Assembly: GCF_021869535.1 (NCBI RefSeq)
Contig: NW_026262668.1
Span: 76,715,558 to 76,779,557, forward strand
Origin: Mytilus californianus
Lineage: Eukaryota; Mollusca; Bivalvia; Mytilida; Mytilidae
Length of the DNA: 64,000 nucleotides
Direction of reading: 5' to 3'
Position numbers and translations under genes: made by a program
The notes under the pieces: generated by a model
Seen by the model: only the letters and a program-made list of their open reading frames with translations
Told to the model about the DNA's origin: nothing
The model's database searches: none
In this document: positions 1 through 11,728 of the stretch, piece after piece
Layout of the letters: the number at the start of each line of letters is the position of its first letter
Numbering within the stretch: position 1 is the stretch's first letter

Positions 1-1231
1 GTGGTTCAAATATATGCCAATTGAGACTAAAACTACATGCAAGTTTTCCATTGAAAAGTGAAAAACTGGTCATCAGACCATACTGTCTGCAAAAAAAAGT
101 TGAATTCAAGAGTTCTTATTCAATTAGACTTCTTGTATCATGACATCTTAGCATAGAAATGAGCAAAAAGTAACAAATTTCCATTTCTTATAGCCTCTGT
201 GTGCATTTTTATATGTAAATATGGGCTACGGCCTAAATCGACTCTAAATAATTCTCAGTCTTACATGGCCTAAGACCATTTTATACTCATGTGGTATGCT
301 TTTTGTAACTTTTCTTTACATTTAAAGTACATTTAATATATATGAAAGAATAATGTATGGTTAAAAAACTTCAAAAACTTCAAAGTGGTTGAAAAAAATG
401 CATGTTTATGTAAGGCTTCCCTTAATTCGAAAATCTCTATTTTCAGACACAGGCTCATATAAATTTGACTTTTGAATAACTGTGATAAATCTGATAAATC
501 AAAATAGTGTTCCGTTGCTTTTAATACTTATTATATTATATTCAAGAGTACTTAAAAAGCAAATTTTTGCAATATTTAAATTTTTTAGGCCAAAATCTTA
601 ACAGTTGAAAATATTTGATTTAAACGTCAAAAATAAACATCCAAAATTCAATATTAAAATGGCCCTAGTTTCTATAATATATATCCTATGGCCATGAAAC
701 TTGGCCAACTATCTTATAATTTCCTAAGCTTAGATCATGCAAAGTTTTATTAAAATTGGTCAAGTCTTTCTATCCTATTAGGTCCAAGGACACAGTTATC
801 GTCCTTCGGTTTTCGTTGTCTACGAATATAGTCCCTAGTGTGAACAGTGTATAACTTGCATTTTTTTTCGATACACTTTCCCAATTCATTTCTTGATATT
901 TTATGCATGAAATATTAAGTAAGGGGATGAAATTACATGTTTAAAAAAATTTGGGTGCTGAATCTTTATGCTAAGTAGTGATTTGGTCCAGTAAAAAAAG
1001 GTCAAAAATTAGAATGTCTGAAGCTGTCAAACTGAATTTTAGCCCCCCTTAACACAGAATTGTCAATATTTTGAGTTAGAGCTGGTAGAAGTTTCTATAA
1101 TTTTGATATAATTTGTATCAATAATAGTACACTACACTGTAAAAATCTTTTTGAGATAGAGCAGGTGCGATTTTTTTAATTTGAATTTATTGTCTAAAAG
1201 AAATGCACTACGAAATAACTGTGTTCTCGGG
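1..1231 (-). repeat. Inverted, diverged copy of the satellite-founder dispersed repeat
   Basis: Read on the minus strand this segment aligns end to end with 52139-53371. Matches include the stretch around the poly-A block at 93-100 with 53270-53282, the AACACAGAATTGTC block at 1051-1064 with 52309-52322, and the TTTTAGACAATAAA block with 52172-52185. It comprises about 784 bp equivalent to the first 60% of the 1292-bp monomer plus the adjoining 449-bp GGTCC-ended segment. It is cut by the window edge on the left. By eye the identity is roughly 80%, so it is much older than the tandem array. Confidence 0.8.
783..1231. mobile_element. 449-bp GGTCC...GGCCC inverted-ended segment (MITE-like)
   Basis: The ends are GGTCCAAGGACACAGTTAT and, inverted, GGCCCGAGAACACAGTT: the diverged counterpart of the perfect 19-bp inverted repeat at 52139-52157 / 52570-52588. 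There is no coding capacity. No target-site duplication is visible, and both copies adjoin monomer-type sequence at the same point, so it is part of the larger repeat rather than an independent insertion here. Confidence 0.5.
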
Positions 1232-1778
1232 CCTGATGAGGTAAAACCAAGTAACCATTTCGGAAAAAAATATGTTCTATTTTTAAACCGATTTCCATAT
1301 GTCGTTTGTTTAATGTGCTTTGGATGAGTATCGCTTTCCATTGAGTTAAAGTTCAAATTAAAGTTCGAGTTGTTGTTCAGAGTTATTTGGTATGAAAAAG
1401 GGGAACGGCAGACAAAAATAAGAAAAAAGTACTAAAAAATTAACAGTATTTCGGATATAAGGGGGATATCCCCAAACCACTTGGTCCTGCCGTTTTTTTT
1501 CCTTAGTTCTCAAATGGAAGCAGTATTATAATAAATTCATAAAAGATTCCACGGAACCCTGTGTCTCGCCTGATATTGCTGCTGTCAGTGTAAAAGCGTA
1601 ATGTTGACTGTACATTTATCGGTAAAAACAAAATTTAAAAAAAAATGTTTTTCTGTAGATGTTTTCTTTATCATGATCTTGAAGAATAACTCCTATACAA
1701 GTTTTATAACAATTCATGGAGGTTTACAAATTTATCATGTCAAAACAGTTTAATTCGGTAATATTTAATGCAAAAAAA

Positions 1779-1990
1779 AACTTATATCATGAAAAATAAG
1801 AAAATGTGGTATGATTGCCAATGAGACAACTCTCAACCACGTACCAAATGACGTAGAAGCTAACAACTATATGTGACTGTATGGTCTTCAACAATTAGCA
1901 AAACCCATACCACATAGTAAGCTATAAAAGGTCCCGAAATGAAAAAAGTGAAAACAATTCAAACAAGAAACCTAACGATCTAAATGATGA
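1779..1990 (+). repeat. Mussel dispersed repeat (GTGGTATGATTGCCAATGAG family)
   Basis: It starts with the TGTGGTATGATTGCCAATGA motif and runs through a 'gtcttcaacaattagcaaaacccataccacatag' type block (named, not a new sequence). The same blocks occur at 40083-40250 in the same orientation and at 33420-33590 inverted. It is non-coding. Confidence 0.7.
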
Positions 1991-2424
1991 AGACGCCGAC
2001 ACCACTACCGACGACGGAATATAGGTTTGTTGTGTCTCACTGCCGCTACATTAATGTCGCAGGCTCGACACAAATCAAAAGACTTGTACTTTATTGTCAA
2101 CAAATGAGACACTTTAAATCAACTCACACTAAAGTTACAGGGAAATGGGAGGGGGATCGGACTAAGCGACAAAGCATCAATTCTATAAAATAAGAATTCT
2201 CCGATTTTTTTTTTTTAGCGTTTATGATCATTTGAACATATACGAATAAAAATCTTTTATTTTTATAAATTGCATTCTCTGATATACCTCGCACTAATTG
2301 AAAAAACAAACTTTTTGGAATATATGTTTCACAGGTGACGACGGATATGTTCCAGCTGTCATAACCACAACCCCCGTCATCTTTTCCTCGAATGTGAACT
2401 ACCAAATAAAACCAAATCACTGGG

Positions 2425-2630
2425 TTTGTACTTTCACGAATAACACGACGGGTGCCACACGTTGAGCAGAATCTGCTTACCCTTCTGGAGCACCCGAGAT
2501 CACCCCCGATGGATTTATATTACGGTGTGTTGAAGGCTGTACGGTTGTCTATGATTGCTTACATCCACTGCATTTAAACTGAGGTGGATAGTTGTCTCAT
2601 TGGCAATCACACCACATCTAACTTTATTTC
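2425..2630 (-). repeat. Mussel dispersed repeat, minus orientation
   Basis: It contains the 'gttgtctcattggcaatcacaccacatct' end (2591-2620), the inverse of the motif at 1805. It also has a 'gggtgccacacgttgagcagaatctgcttacccttctggagc' block whose inverse is at 22670-22730. It is an independent, differently truncated copy. Confidence 0.65.
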
Positions 2631-2754
2631 AATTTCTATGTTGTGTTTTGTATACTGCAACATTGTTTATCTTTTGTACGCATACCCCTGAGCCCTCTTT
2701 TCGGAAGCCCGAGCAAAAGCCCTTGATCCGCGATAGAAAATTTAAATACGAACT

Positions 2755-3070
2755 CATATTCAATAACTCGAATTTCAACTCGAAATCTTAATCTAAATGA
2801 GACTCAAATTCGAGTCTAACTCGAACTCTACCTCAAAAGGTGACTCAAATTCAAAATTGAAGTCGAATTGTAACTCGAACTCTACCTTTAAATGTGACTC
2901 AAACTCGAAGTTTAACTCGAAACTCAATGCTAACTAGAACTTTAATTCTAATAATGGCTTGAATTTTAACTCGAAATCGAAGACTAACTCAAAGTTTAAC
3001 TCGAACAGTAACCCGAACTTTAATTTGAACTCTAACTCGATGGATGGCCACTAACTCGATGGATGGCCAC
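2755..3070. repeat. Degenerate ~12-bp minisatellite (AACTCGAACTCT)
   Basis: About 25 degenerate copies of a 12-mer close to TAACTCGAACTT. The tract ends in two exact copies of the 19-bp ACTCGATGGATGGCCACTA-type unit around 3035-3070. Confidence 0.75.
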
Positions 3071-3139
3071 ACTCATCCAAGTCACATAAAACATGGAAAT
3101 CTATTTAAAAATAGATCTAATTTTTCCGAATTGGTCACG

Positions 3140-3600
3140 TGGTTTTACCTCATGAAGTAATGTGATAACCACATCAAAGATCAAATACTGAAACAAACAC
3201 ATCATGTAGTGTAAAATCGTCAAATTTTGAAACATCATTATGTAATGTTAAAGCCATATAAAGAATTGGCAAATCATCATTACGAAATAACAAAACCACA
3301 TCATGTAATGAAAGAACTACATTACGTTAAGTCACATAAACATCAAGTAATGTTAAAACCACATTGCCTAATGACACAACCACATTAAATAATGGTGAAA
3401 CCACATCGAGTAATGACAAAACCATATTAAGTAATGACAAAACTATATCAAGTCAATACGAAACCATATCGTGTAATATCGAAATATCATTAAGTAATTG
3501 AGTTATATCAAAACATCATTACGTAATGTCAAAACCATATTATGTAAAGACAAAATATCATCAAGTAATAATAAAACAACATAACGTAATATCAGAGTTC
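3140..3600. repeat. Degenerate ~21-bp minisatellite
   Basis: Tandem variants of ACCACATCAAGTAATGACAA with a mostly 21-base spacing. Copies are clearest at 3340-3450; the edges are eroded. Confidence 0.7.
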
Positions 3601-3985
3601 CACATAAGACAGCTGTGGCGTTCCATACATAACGATCAACCAACTCGTGATGGCGTCCGTAAAACTTACGAAGGGATGACTTCAACTTCACCACTTTGAA
3701 CTCTTGGTTTAATAGCTTCCGCGTAAATATTGTCATATTTGTCTTGGTAACAACCCATTATTTGGATTTTATACCAATAAAATGATTTGATTTGATTTGA
3801 TTTCTTTTTGTGGTATTGGTGAATATTTCCCAATATTTTAATAAAAACATGTCTACCAACCGACCTTGATAACTTGGATCAGTCGAAGGACAAGGCGTTC
3901 GGTTCTAGACACTGTTTTAATATTAAATAAACACGTTATCAAGCTTTCTAATATAAAAATGTTAACTATTGTTAAATAATTCGGT

Positions 3986-4113
3986 GTCGGACTATTAAGG
4001 CGTCGGACCAATGGGGTTTCAGACCATTGGGGTGTCGGACCCATAGGGCGTCGGATTGATGGAGTGTCGGACCAATGGGTTGTCGGACTAATGGGGTGTC
4101 GGAATATCGGGGC
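3986..4113. repeat. 16-bp minisatellite (GTCGGACCAATGGGGT)
   Basis: Eight consecutive variants of GTCGGACCAATGGGGT. Because 16 is not a multiple of 3, the repetitive peptides read from either strand are artefacts. Confidence 0.8.
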
Positions 4114-4717
4114 TGCCCTAATAACACTACCTTTCGCAAACAAACAATCGTAAACATATGGATCCTGTCTATTATACCCGTGCGCAAACTTTTAAAACGG
4201 CAATTATCGGCGTCGCCTGAAAGGCCGAAATGATCTGACAGGCACGACCGGTTGGAAGATGGCCCCAATGATGTATGCATAATTTTGTAGCCCCAAATAA
4301 ATAAGTACAGTTAATCTTACAAAATGTCCTGAGCAGGAAATATCACGTCAAGGACAGATAGTAGTGTTGGCTAATACTAACTAACCATTAAAAAAATGCA
4401 AGCAAGCCATTTTTTAGGTATAAATTCTTCCGATAAAGGAGGTGTTTTTACGAATGAAGGGCAAACTATTATTTGTTTTACCTTTATTAACAAAAAAACT
4501 TTTTTTTCGATAATATATAGGAACAACATTTTTTTAAATTCAAGGCTGCCTTTATTTTTTTAATATACTTCAGTCAAAATAAATTATATATTCCCCGTCC
4601 TTTCTGAAATAAAACTATTTTTAAGGAAATTTAAAATTAAACAATTCATTTACCCCCTCCCCCAGAAAAAGCCAATAATGAAGGGATGAATTGTCAGTGC
4701 CTTAATGGCTGGTAGTG

Positions 4718-5015
4718 TTAAGTAATGAGACAACAACCCAATGACACGAAAAATCAAAAGACACCTATAAAGCAACAAATAGTCTTTAACAATAAATAGG
4801 TGTTTAAACAATATTTCGTGCTCTAAATCGTCATGAGTTCAAAACATTTGCATGTGAATTTATTAAAAAGAAAGCATCAAAGACCTGTCATCAATGCCAA
4901 ATTCTCTAAATAACTAAGAACATTACTGAGATATGGAATAAGACAACCTCTGACGATATCCCTGGTTTAGGACAGGCACTTGAATATGCGGAGGGTTAAA
5001 CTAGTTATAATATTA
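4718..5015 (+). repeat. Mussel dispersed repeat fragment
   Basis: It contains TAATGAGACAACAACCCAAT and, 230 bp later, a 'ggtttaggacaggcacttgaatatgcggagggtt' block of the kind also seen diverged at 16551-16575, 40350-40380 and 51340-51380. It is non-coding. Confidence 0.5.
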
Positions 5016-7200
5016 TAGATCCCCCAATGTATGAATAATTAGTATGATATTAAGGTTTTATTTGTCTCCGTTTCCCTTGATTTGCAACACCAACCGCCTT
5101 GGCCGATTTGGTGATCGGCTACAGCGCATCGCACCCCGTCAAGTTCGACCATTGGTCTTCCTAGAGTTTAATCAAGAAGATAGTATCTTTTTGACTTCTC
5201 GATTCTCCTTTTTTACTATCCATTGTTTTTAAACAGGTGTGTTTTTTGCCGCAGAATATGTGCAGATTTATTTTCATATCTATTTCTCCCAAAAATGAGA
5301 TGGAGCTTCAGACATGGAATAACATCAAAATGAACATGTTGCATCATAGCTAAGCTCCACCAACTTTCCTTTTAGATTCTAGTTGGGTTTCATGTTACGT
5401 TATAGAAGTATGATACGACATTGAATTGCAGATAATAGACCATGGTTTTCCCCCATCAGTCTTTTTAAGCAATGTATTTCTCTAAAACATAAAAAAAATG
5501 CAATTTATATTACAACTATATTTGTTGCATGGATTAAATGAAAGGTGAACATGTCCGTCTGGCAGGATTCATCTGCCAGTGACCTCGACCATATTTTCAT
5601 CGTTCACCGTTATATTCGTGGCAAGGCCTGTTTCTCCGATACTAAGAAATAGGTTAACAATATTTGGTGTATAGAATTGTTATAAGGTGTAATTGTCTGT
5701 CCTCTGAACATTATTTCATTTTTACGTTTCATATGTTAATGTTCAAATTGCATGATTTGGTCCGATTCTCAGATTCCCATTTGAAAATGTCCACTAAATT
5801 TGACGTATGGATTGATTGCAAAGTGTACAAGTTTATTATGCTTCCCGAAAAAAAAAATCAGAGGCATATAGTCGTCGCTATGTACGTCATTCGTCTGTCC
5901 GTCAGTGTCTCCGAAACAAATGGTTTCCGGTTGTAACTTGAGTTTCCCTGGCTTGAATGGAATTAAACGCTATATGAAAGGGACAGAAGCATATGGATTT
6001 TGAGATTAATAGGTCAAAATTAAAGGTCACTGTTACAAAAAAGTAACGTTTGAAAACAATTGGTTTCCTTGAAATGCTAGGTATTTTTTTTCTAAATTTT
6101 AGCAATATCATTGGCCATGTCCCCCCCCCCCCCCCCCCCCCCCCCCCTCCTCTTGTCGGGTTATCCAGGGTCAGGGTAGCTCCTGTCCAATGTGTTTAAA
6201 ATGTATCCCCAAAAGATTGTTTCCCTGTATATTAGGTTTTGGAATATCAGGTTTCTGTATATTGGGGCTTTTGGTAAAAATTTTGGTTTCTAGATACCTG
6301 TATTTGAAACTCCCTGGAGCATTTTGTCCTTGCTTAGTCGCGCTTTTATGTGATAACTTTGGTATTCTATTATGGATTGTTATACGTTTATACAGATGAA
6401 AAATTTGTAATAATATTACATGTTTTATTTTGTCCCTCCAATCATACAACTATTGTTAATCAGTGGAGTACAAGACAGACCATATATACACGGCAATTGT
6501 TTTCATTTTCTTTCAATAAATGTGCGGTTCGGGGAGCATCCATCGGCAGTGACAACTTTCCATTTGTGTGATACTTGTAGTAAATTAAAAACCTTTACTA
6601 AAAAGACTTTTTATCAAAAATTCAATCATGATCAGTTAGGCAGGTGAGACATGTCAGCGTGTGCACTCTTGTTTGAATGGAATCTCCCCTTTGGGGTAAA
6701 ACTTGTAACCCTAAAATCTTTTTAAAATATTGAATATTTGACTGTTAAATTTGAATTTTTAAAATTTGCAAGGGAGAAAGAGTTAAATAAATGATGTAAT
6801 GTCATTCCCTCCTTGGTATTTTGGAATATACCTTGAAGTTATATACATTGTGCAACGCTTTGACCAAACACACTTAAAATTTTGAAATTCTGTCATCGTG
6901 ACGAAATATTACATAAGTATTTAAAACTTATTTTTCTGAAATGATAACCTCTTAAGATGAATTTGATGACATTGCGAATTTATTTTAGCATTGCGAATTT
7001 ATTTTAAAAGCATTCCATAAAATGATGTCAGGTTTAGAAAGTGAAACAAATAAATGTGTGTCCAAATCATTACGACAAACATGGTTCTTCGAATAAAATG
7101 GTCCATTGATTTAGAAACATTTAGGTGAAATGGTTTTGGATGATTATATTTTGTGTATACCTATATTCATATCTATCATGTTTCTACTTTTGTTTTATAG
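5016..7200. other. No gene seen; contains a poly-C run
   Basis: AT-rich sequence with only short, unconvincing open frames. Its sole clear feature is the 27-base C homopolymer at 6121-6147. Confidence 0.5.
6121..6147. repeat. Poly-C homopolymer, 27 bases
   Basis: Uninterrupted run of 27 C followed by TCCTC. Its length is likely to be unreliable in assembly. Confidence 0.9.
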
Positions 7201-7331
7201 TTACAAAGAGTTCCAACTTGTATATACAAATGCTGGTAGAACACTTTTCTATGCTGGAATCTACTCAACAGTTAGTGCGAGGAAAATGAAAGTACTTGTG
7301 GCTACACCAGACAGTGTTCCCATGAAGAATG
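7201..7331 (+). pseudogene. Orphan exon-like segment, unrecognised product
   Basis: After the acceptor ttgttttatag comes an open segment reading Y-K-E-F-Q-L-V-Y-T-N-A-G-R-T-L-F-Y-A-G-I and onward to DSVPMKNG, ending at a weak donor G|GTTTGT. Its composition is protein-like and unlike the flanks. I do not recognise the family. No partner exons are visible nearby, and its 3' third is repeated at 7553-7607. It is either an exon of a gene extending outside the window or a dead exon fragment. Confidence 0.35.
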
Positions 7332-7828
7332 GTTTGTTTAGTTTCTATGATATGTTTTTCTCTGATTTGTATAATACTAATTATTCATTATTTTGGTCTC
7401 TTATATAAATAAATAACATTTAGATTAATTCATTTTTATTCCCGAAAGATGTTTAGCTTTTCAACATTTAATTGAGAATATATTCCTCTTAATAAATCAA
7501 ATCAATGTAATCCAGCTTAATTCTTCTATTGGTGTGTCAGCTTTTAAAATTTGCAAAAAGAAAGTACGTTTGGCTACAGCAGACAGTGTTCCCATGAAGA
7601 ATGGTTTGTTTAGTTTCTTTGATATGTTTTCCATCTGATTTGTAAAATTTTTGTCATTAATTGTTTTTGGTCTCTTTTATAAATGAATTACCTTTTAATC
7701 AATTCATTTTCATTCCTAAATACTCAGCTTTTCAAGTTTTAATTGTTAATATATTCCCCATATTAAATCAAATTAAATAAATCCAGCTTAATTCTGATTT
7801 TGGTGTGTCAACATGTCAAATTTGCAAA
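7278..7828. repeat. Tandem duplication, ~275 bp x 2
   Basis: 7278-7552 and 7553-7828 align along their length: both contain CAGACAGTGTTCCCATGAAG, then GGTCTCTT, AATCCAGCTTAATTCT and GGTGTGTCA in order. The first copy carries the 3' part of the orphan exon-like segment; the second copy has lost the 5' part. Confidence 0.8.
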
Positions 7829-8099
7829 CTTGCGGAGCAGATTAAACGATCAAATAATATATATTTTTTTTAAAGAAGATGAAAGTGTATTGGTATGCAT
7901 GTACGTCAATGACACAGCAACCCAACAAACGTCATCACAACAGTACAAAATATTTGTAATTGTTTTAGTCATGTTTTGTCTGCCTGTCACACAAATCTCA
8001 CACGTTTTCAAATGAAAGAACAGCAATTTGTAAGATATACTTGAAACTGTAGGCTCTTGAAGTTGTTTTTTTTTTTTTTGCAGGTTAAGGTATTGGTCA

Positions 8100-8240
8100 G
8101 AATAATTTGTTTTTTTTTCCTTGAAAAAATATCAAAATGAAATATGACTAAAATAGACTTTTGTATAAACTATTTTGCGTCCAAAACAAATTTTAAATAA
8201 CTAATTTGTTTCATATTTATACGTCTAAATAAATTTCAAC
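8100..8240 (+). repeat. Diverged upstream copy A of the exon 2 region
   Basis: Resembles 10015-10130: TCAAAATGAAATATG, then GCGTCCAAAACAAATTTT against CGCGTCTAAAACAAGTTTTT. It is therefore a distant relative of the sequence leading into exon 2. The TIR element follows immediately. Confidence 0.4.
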
Positions 8241-8255
8241 GATAAATATATATAT

Positions 8256-9794
8256 GTTAGCGGCAATAAGTGAAATTAGGCATTAAGCTTAAATCCTAGG
8301 CAATAGGCTAACGCCGCCTAGGCATTAAGTTATTGCCTGAAATCTGATGAAGATTATTCAACCTATTGCCGAACGTCGTTTCAGGCAATAAGTTAAACTT
8401 GGGAATTTTGTTTTATATTCCAAATACATGAACATTCGGTGAAATATTCTTTATGTTTAATATTTTAAAAATCATATTCCAAAAGTTGATATACATTCAT
8501 TTAAAAGATCTTCAACTGTTCGTATTCAAAGCAGAACTTATTCATATTTCTTTGTGGTATTGCAAAAATAATAGTTTTAAACAAGTAATTGCGTCTAATA
8601 GAAAAGGGGGAATTGAAAATTCTATCTGAAAGCATTTCAGCGAGAACAAATTCCTTGAACCTTTGCGGAATATAATTTTGAATCGGGAAATCAAAGATCA
8701 TATGCTCAAGGCAAATGTACAATGATCATTTAGCAAATTTTAAACTTTTGGCACCAGAAAAGAAGACAGCTATAGACTATTACAACTAAAAATAGTACGA
8801 AATTTTTACCATTAGAGTTTTGAATGACTGGTTACCATAGTTACTAAAGTAAAAAAGAATGATGAGGAAAATTGTATAGTTTATGTTTTTTTCTAGAGGA
8901 ACTGTATGGTATTTGTATGGTATTTTGGGAAAACACATAAAGAAAAGGGTCATAGTGGCCTATTATTATTGTAGGTCATACAATAAAGAAAACAACTAAT
9001 AATGGCTTTGTTAACCATTTCCATGATTCCACTGTACTATATCTTCCATTTTGTTAAAATTGTAACACGATAAAAAGTGCAAAGAGAAGGGGGTAGTAGT
9101 AAAACCCATTTTATCTAAAAAGTTATACAAAAGAGGACGGGTTGATTTAATGGATTTTCAATCAAAGTCAGATTGAAACTATATTGTCTTATGGTGAAAC
9201 AAGATCACATAACACAATTTTATATTGTAAAATCTCTTACGCCAAAATGTGCTTTTCAAAAATGGCTTCTAATTTTTTAATTGATGTTTTCACAATATTT
9301 GGTGTGCAACATAAACAGCAAAGAAACAAAGGTCGTGAATTTACAGCTTTGGTTATATCCGAATTAATGCTAATAACAAATAAATTCCCAGACAATTTTC
9401 TATCAATATTAAAATAAAGAGATGTGATATGATTGCCAATGAAACAACTATCCAACAAGTTGACATATATTTTAAGTGGTTTATTCAATGAGTTTTGTTA
9501 TCAATATTTTACTAATGATTTTATTTCAGGTAGTTGACATATAAAAACTTTAGTTCTTATTATTTTATCATGTACAAAATGAATTTTAACTTTGAACAAA
9601 TTTCTTTTTATTTACTCTCATTTTCATTTTAGGCATTAACATTAATGCCTGGACATAATTTTCAGGATTTAAGTTTAAATCCTAGGATTTAAGACTAATG
9701 CCTAACATTATTTAGGCAATAGGCTTACTGCCTAGGCGTTAGCTTATTGCCTAGGATTTAAGCCTAATGCCTAATTTCACTTATTGCCGCTAAC
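8256..9794. mobile_element. 1.54-kb TIR DNA element with GGCAATA/GGCATTA subterminal repeats
   Basis: The termini are inverted: GTTAGCGGCAATAAGTGAAA at the left and its complement ending GCCGCTAAC at 9794. Homology continues about 70 bp inward (TTAGGCATTAAGCTTAAATC). Clusters of AGGCAATA, AGGCATTA and AGGATTTAAG in both orientations fill each subterminal region. The flanks are ATATATAT on both sides, compatible with a TA-rich target duplication. There is no transposase frame, so it is a non-autonomous element. I cannot assign the superfamily. Confidence 0.8.
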
Positions 9795-9807
9795 ATATAT
9801 ATTGCAA

Positions 9808-10130
9808 CGATTTTACTTATCGTATGTATGTTATAATAGTTTGACACATAATAATAACTTTGTTTTTGATTTATAAATGTAAAAAAATCATAAATTTGCA
9901 GACATCCTATATAACTTCGACGCAGTTTTCAGTACACTCAACAATTATATTAACTAAGTGCATAAAACCTTGAAGAATTTATTTAAGTTTCATCTCATTT
10001 TTTGTCTTTTAATGCACAAAATTTTCTCAAATGAAATATGGACTTTGTCACTTCTGACAGAAATTGTTCGCGTCTAAAACAAGTTTTTAAACGACTTATC
10101 TATTACAATGATATTCTATTTGCCGTTATT
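9808..10130 (+). repeat. Diverged upstream copy B of the intron 1/exon 2 region
   Basis: Aligns with 12618-12935: TTGCAACGATTTT, CCTNTATAACTTCGAC, GATACACTCAACA/GTACACTCAACA, GCATAAAACC/GCACAAAACC, and CGCGTCTAAAACAAG against GCGTCTGAACTTGAACAAG. The exon-equivalent part is not open, so this is a relic of a duplication. Confidence 0.6.
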
Positions 10131-10529
10131 AAATGATACATTATGTTTGGGAGAAAGTGGTACTACTCCTAGCCCTGTATAACCACAGGTTATCCGATGG
10201 AGAACGTCCAAAATGCAACGTAAACAGTAACGCATGCATTTACCTGTTTCATCTCTTTCTGATCATTTCCGTGGTGCTGAACTTTCATTATTTAGATGAT
10301 TTTAGATAACATAATGCATTATGGTCATGTCATACTTATTTATCATGTACAGCTTCGTAGGGATAACCTGGTCAATTATTTGTAAGATTGTTTACACTGA
10401 AAGATCAGCTATGTACGTTTAGAACGATTGCCGTAAATCAGTAGACAAAGTGATTGTCGTTAAAAGTGTCGGTAACGTCACGTATTGAGTCTTTAAATTC
10501 GAAATGTCATTTTGCAGTCATATTTTTTG

Positions 10530-10565
10530 TATAAAAGAGCGTGCGATTTGCTTTTCCGTCAGTTG
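10530..10565 (+). promoter_or_regulatory. Candidate TATA/Inr core promoter
   Basis: TATAAAAG at 10530-10537 is followed by an initiator-like TCAGTTG with A at 10561, 31 bases after the TATA box, which is standard spacing. It lies 1.1 kb upstream of the putative signal-peptide exon, so a non-coding first exon would be needed. No CpG island or other element supports it. Confidence 0.25.
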
Positions 10566-11252
10566 TGGTCCAACTGGGCAAAAGGCAACATGCAGATTTT
10601 TGGTATAAAAGTCTATACTATCTCCGCCGAGTTCTATACGAAAAGGAACCCAGCGAAACCTGTTATTTAGGAACATGTATCTAATAGAAATTAGTTACAT
10701 ATCTACTGAAAAGATCTCTATTGTTTCTGTCCTAGAGTCCGATTATACCATTAAAGAACACATCATAAGTCATATATAATTATTAATCTATAATTGCTAA
10801 GTATTGCATTAAGTCATATTGCTTGACCACGACTATCCAGATCTACGATTTGCTTACTTAATCTTTGTGACTATTTATATATTTCTCATATTTCTAATAT
10901 TTGCAGGCGTAAATCACCTAGTATCTAATATAACCATCAGTAAATCATTGTTTCTGAATTAAATAATTAACTTCAATCGGTACTACTATTCAACCCAGAA
11001 GTTTGTCAACATCAGAACTGAGACTGATGAGCACTGAATGAACGTAAACCCAGTTTTCAGGGACCCAGTCCTGTACACCCATTTACACTCCTCGCTCTAA
11101 CAAATGAGTAGCTTTACAATAAGTGGTTGCTTAAAGCAAATTATCACCAGGTTTCCAAATCCATTAAGTCTTGACAGTTGCAGACTTCACACGAGGTGGA
11201 CACGTAACAAAATATATATATGGATCATTGACTATTATCTAGACGTTCTCCA

Positions 11253-11345
11253 TGTATTTGGACCATACGTGTATGGTAATGACCATATGCCTATACCTAT
11301 ATGGTCCTACCATACGCGTATGGTCACGTCGGGACCATATGAGTA
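11253..11345 (+). repeat. Palindrome-rich inverted repeat, left arm
   Basis: Contains nested short palindromes such as ACCATACGTGTATGGT and ACCATACGCGTATGGT. The arm is repeated inverted at 12143-12240, so the pair brackets about 800 bp including the proposed exon 1. More ACCATATGAGTAT motifs follow to 11400. Confidence 0.7.
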
Positions 11346-11664
11346 TTATACTCGTTTGGTTATTAAAGGGCCAGACCATATGAGTATTTGGACCATAAAG
11401 GTATTTTTAATAAATTATAACTTTCATCGAAGGAGAACACAGCTCTTTCTCCGAACCTAAACCGACACGAGTTATTAACTGGTTCCTTTATCTATTTTCT
11501 GAATCTTGGTGTATCTGTTATCGTGCATTTGCTATTATCAATTTAGAGCGTTTTATCTTGTCGACCTTTTCGTCGGTAAGTGAAACCACCGGCATTTTGC
11601 TCGTGGACCTTTTTCTTTTTTAATAGTGTTTAAATAATTATTTAAGAGAAAAAAAATTCTTCTA

Positions 11665-11728
11665 ATGTCAACTTATTTTCATTTAATTATTGTGTTATTT
11701 CTCCTTTTCATACTACTTTTCTGTTATT
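11665..11728 (+). CDS. Exon 1 of the Ig receptor: signal peptide
   Basis: ATG opens a 21-codon segment, MSTYF then an almost unbroken run of I, V, L and F ending in FCY, which is a classical signal-peptide core. The exon ends one base into a codon at a consensus donor, T|GTAAGT. The leftover T joins CG of exon 2 to give Ser, so phase 1 matches the rest of the gene. An AG after a pyrimidine run at 11625-11626 could be the acceptor of a 5' UTR exon. Caveats: the exon lies between the palindrome-rich inverted repeats at 11253-11345 and 12143-12240, and hydrophobic runs arise easily in AT-rich DNA. Confidence 0.5.

Noticed and set aside
3853-4280. Pro/Trp/Ser-rich repetitive minus-strand peptides
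   Set aside because: Product of a 16-bp minisatellite that shifts frame every unit.
11104-11460. 118-codon open frame upstream of the Ig gene
   Set aside because: Much of it is translation of the ACCATATG palindromic repeat.
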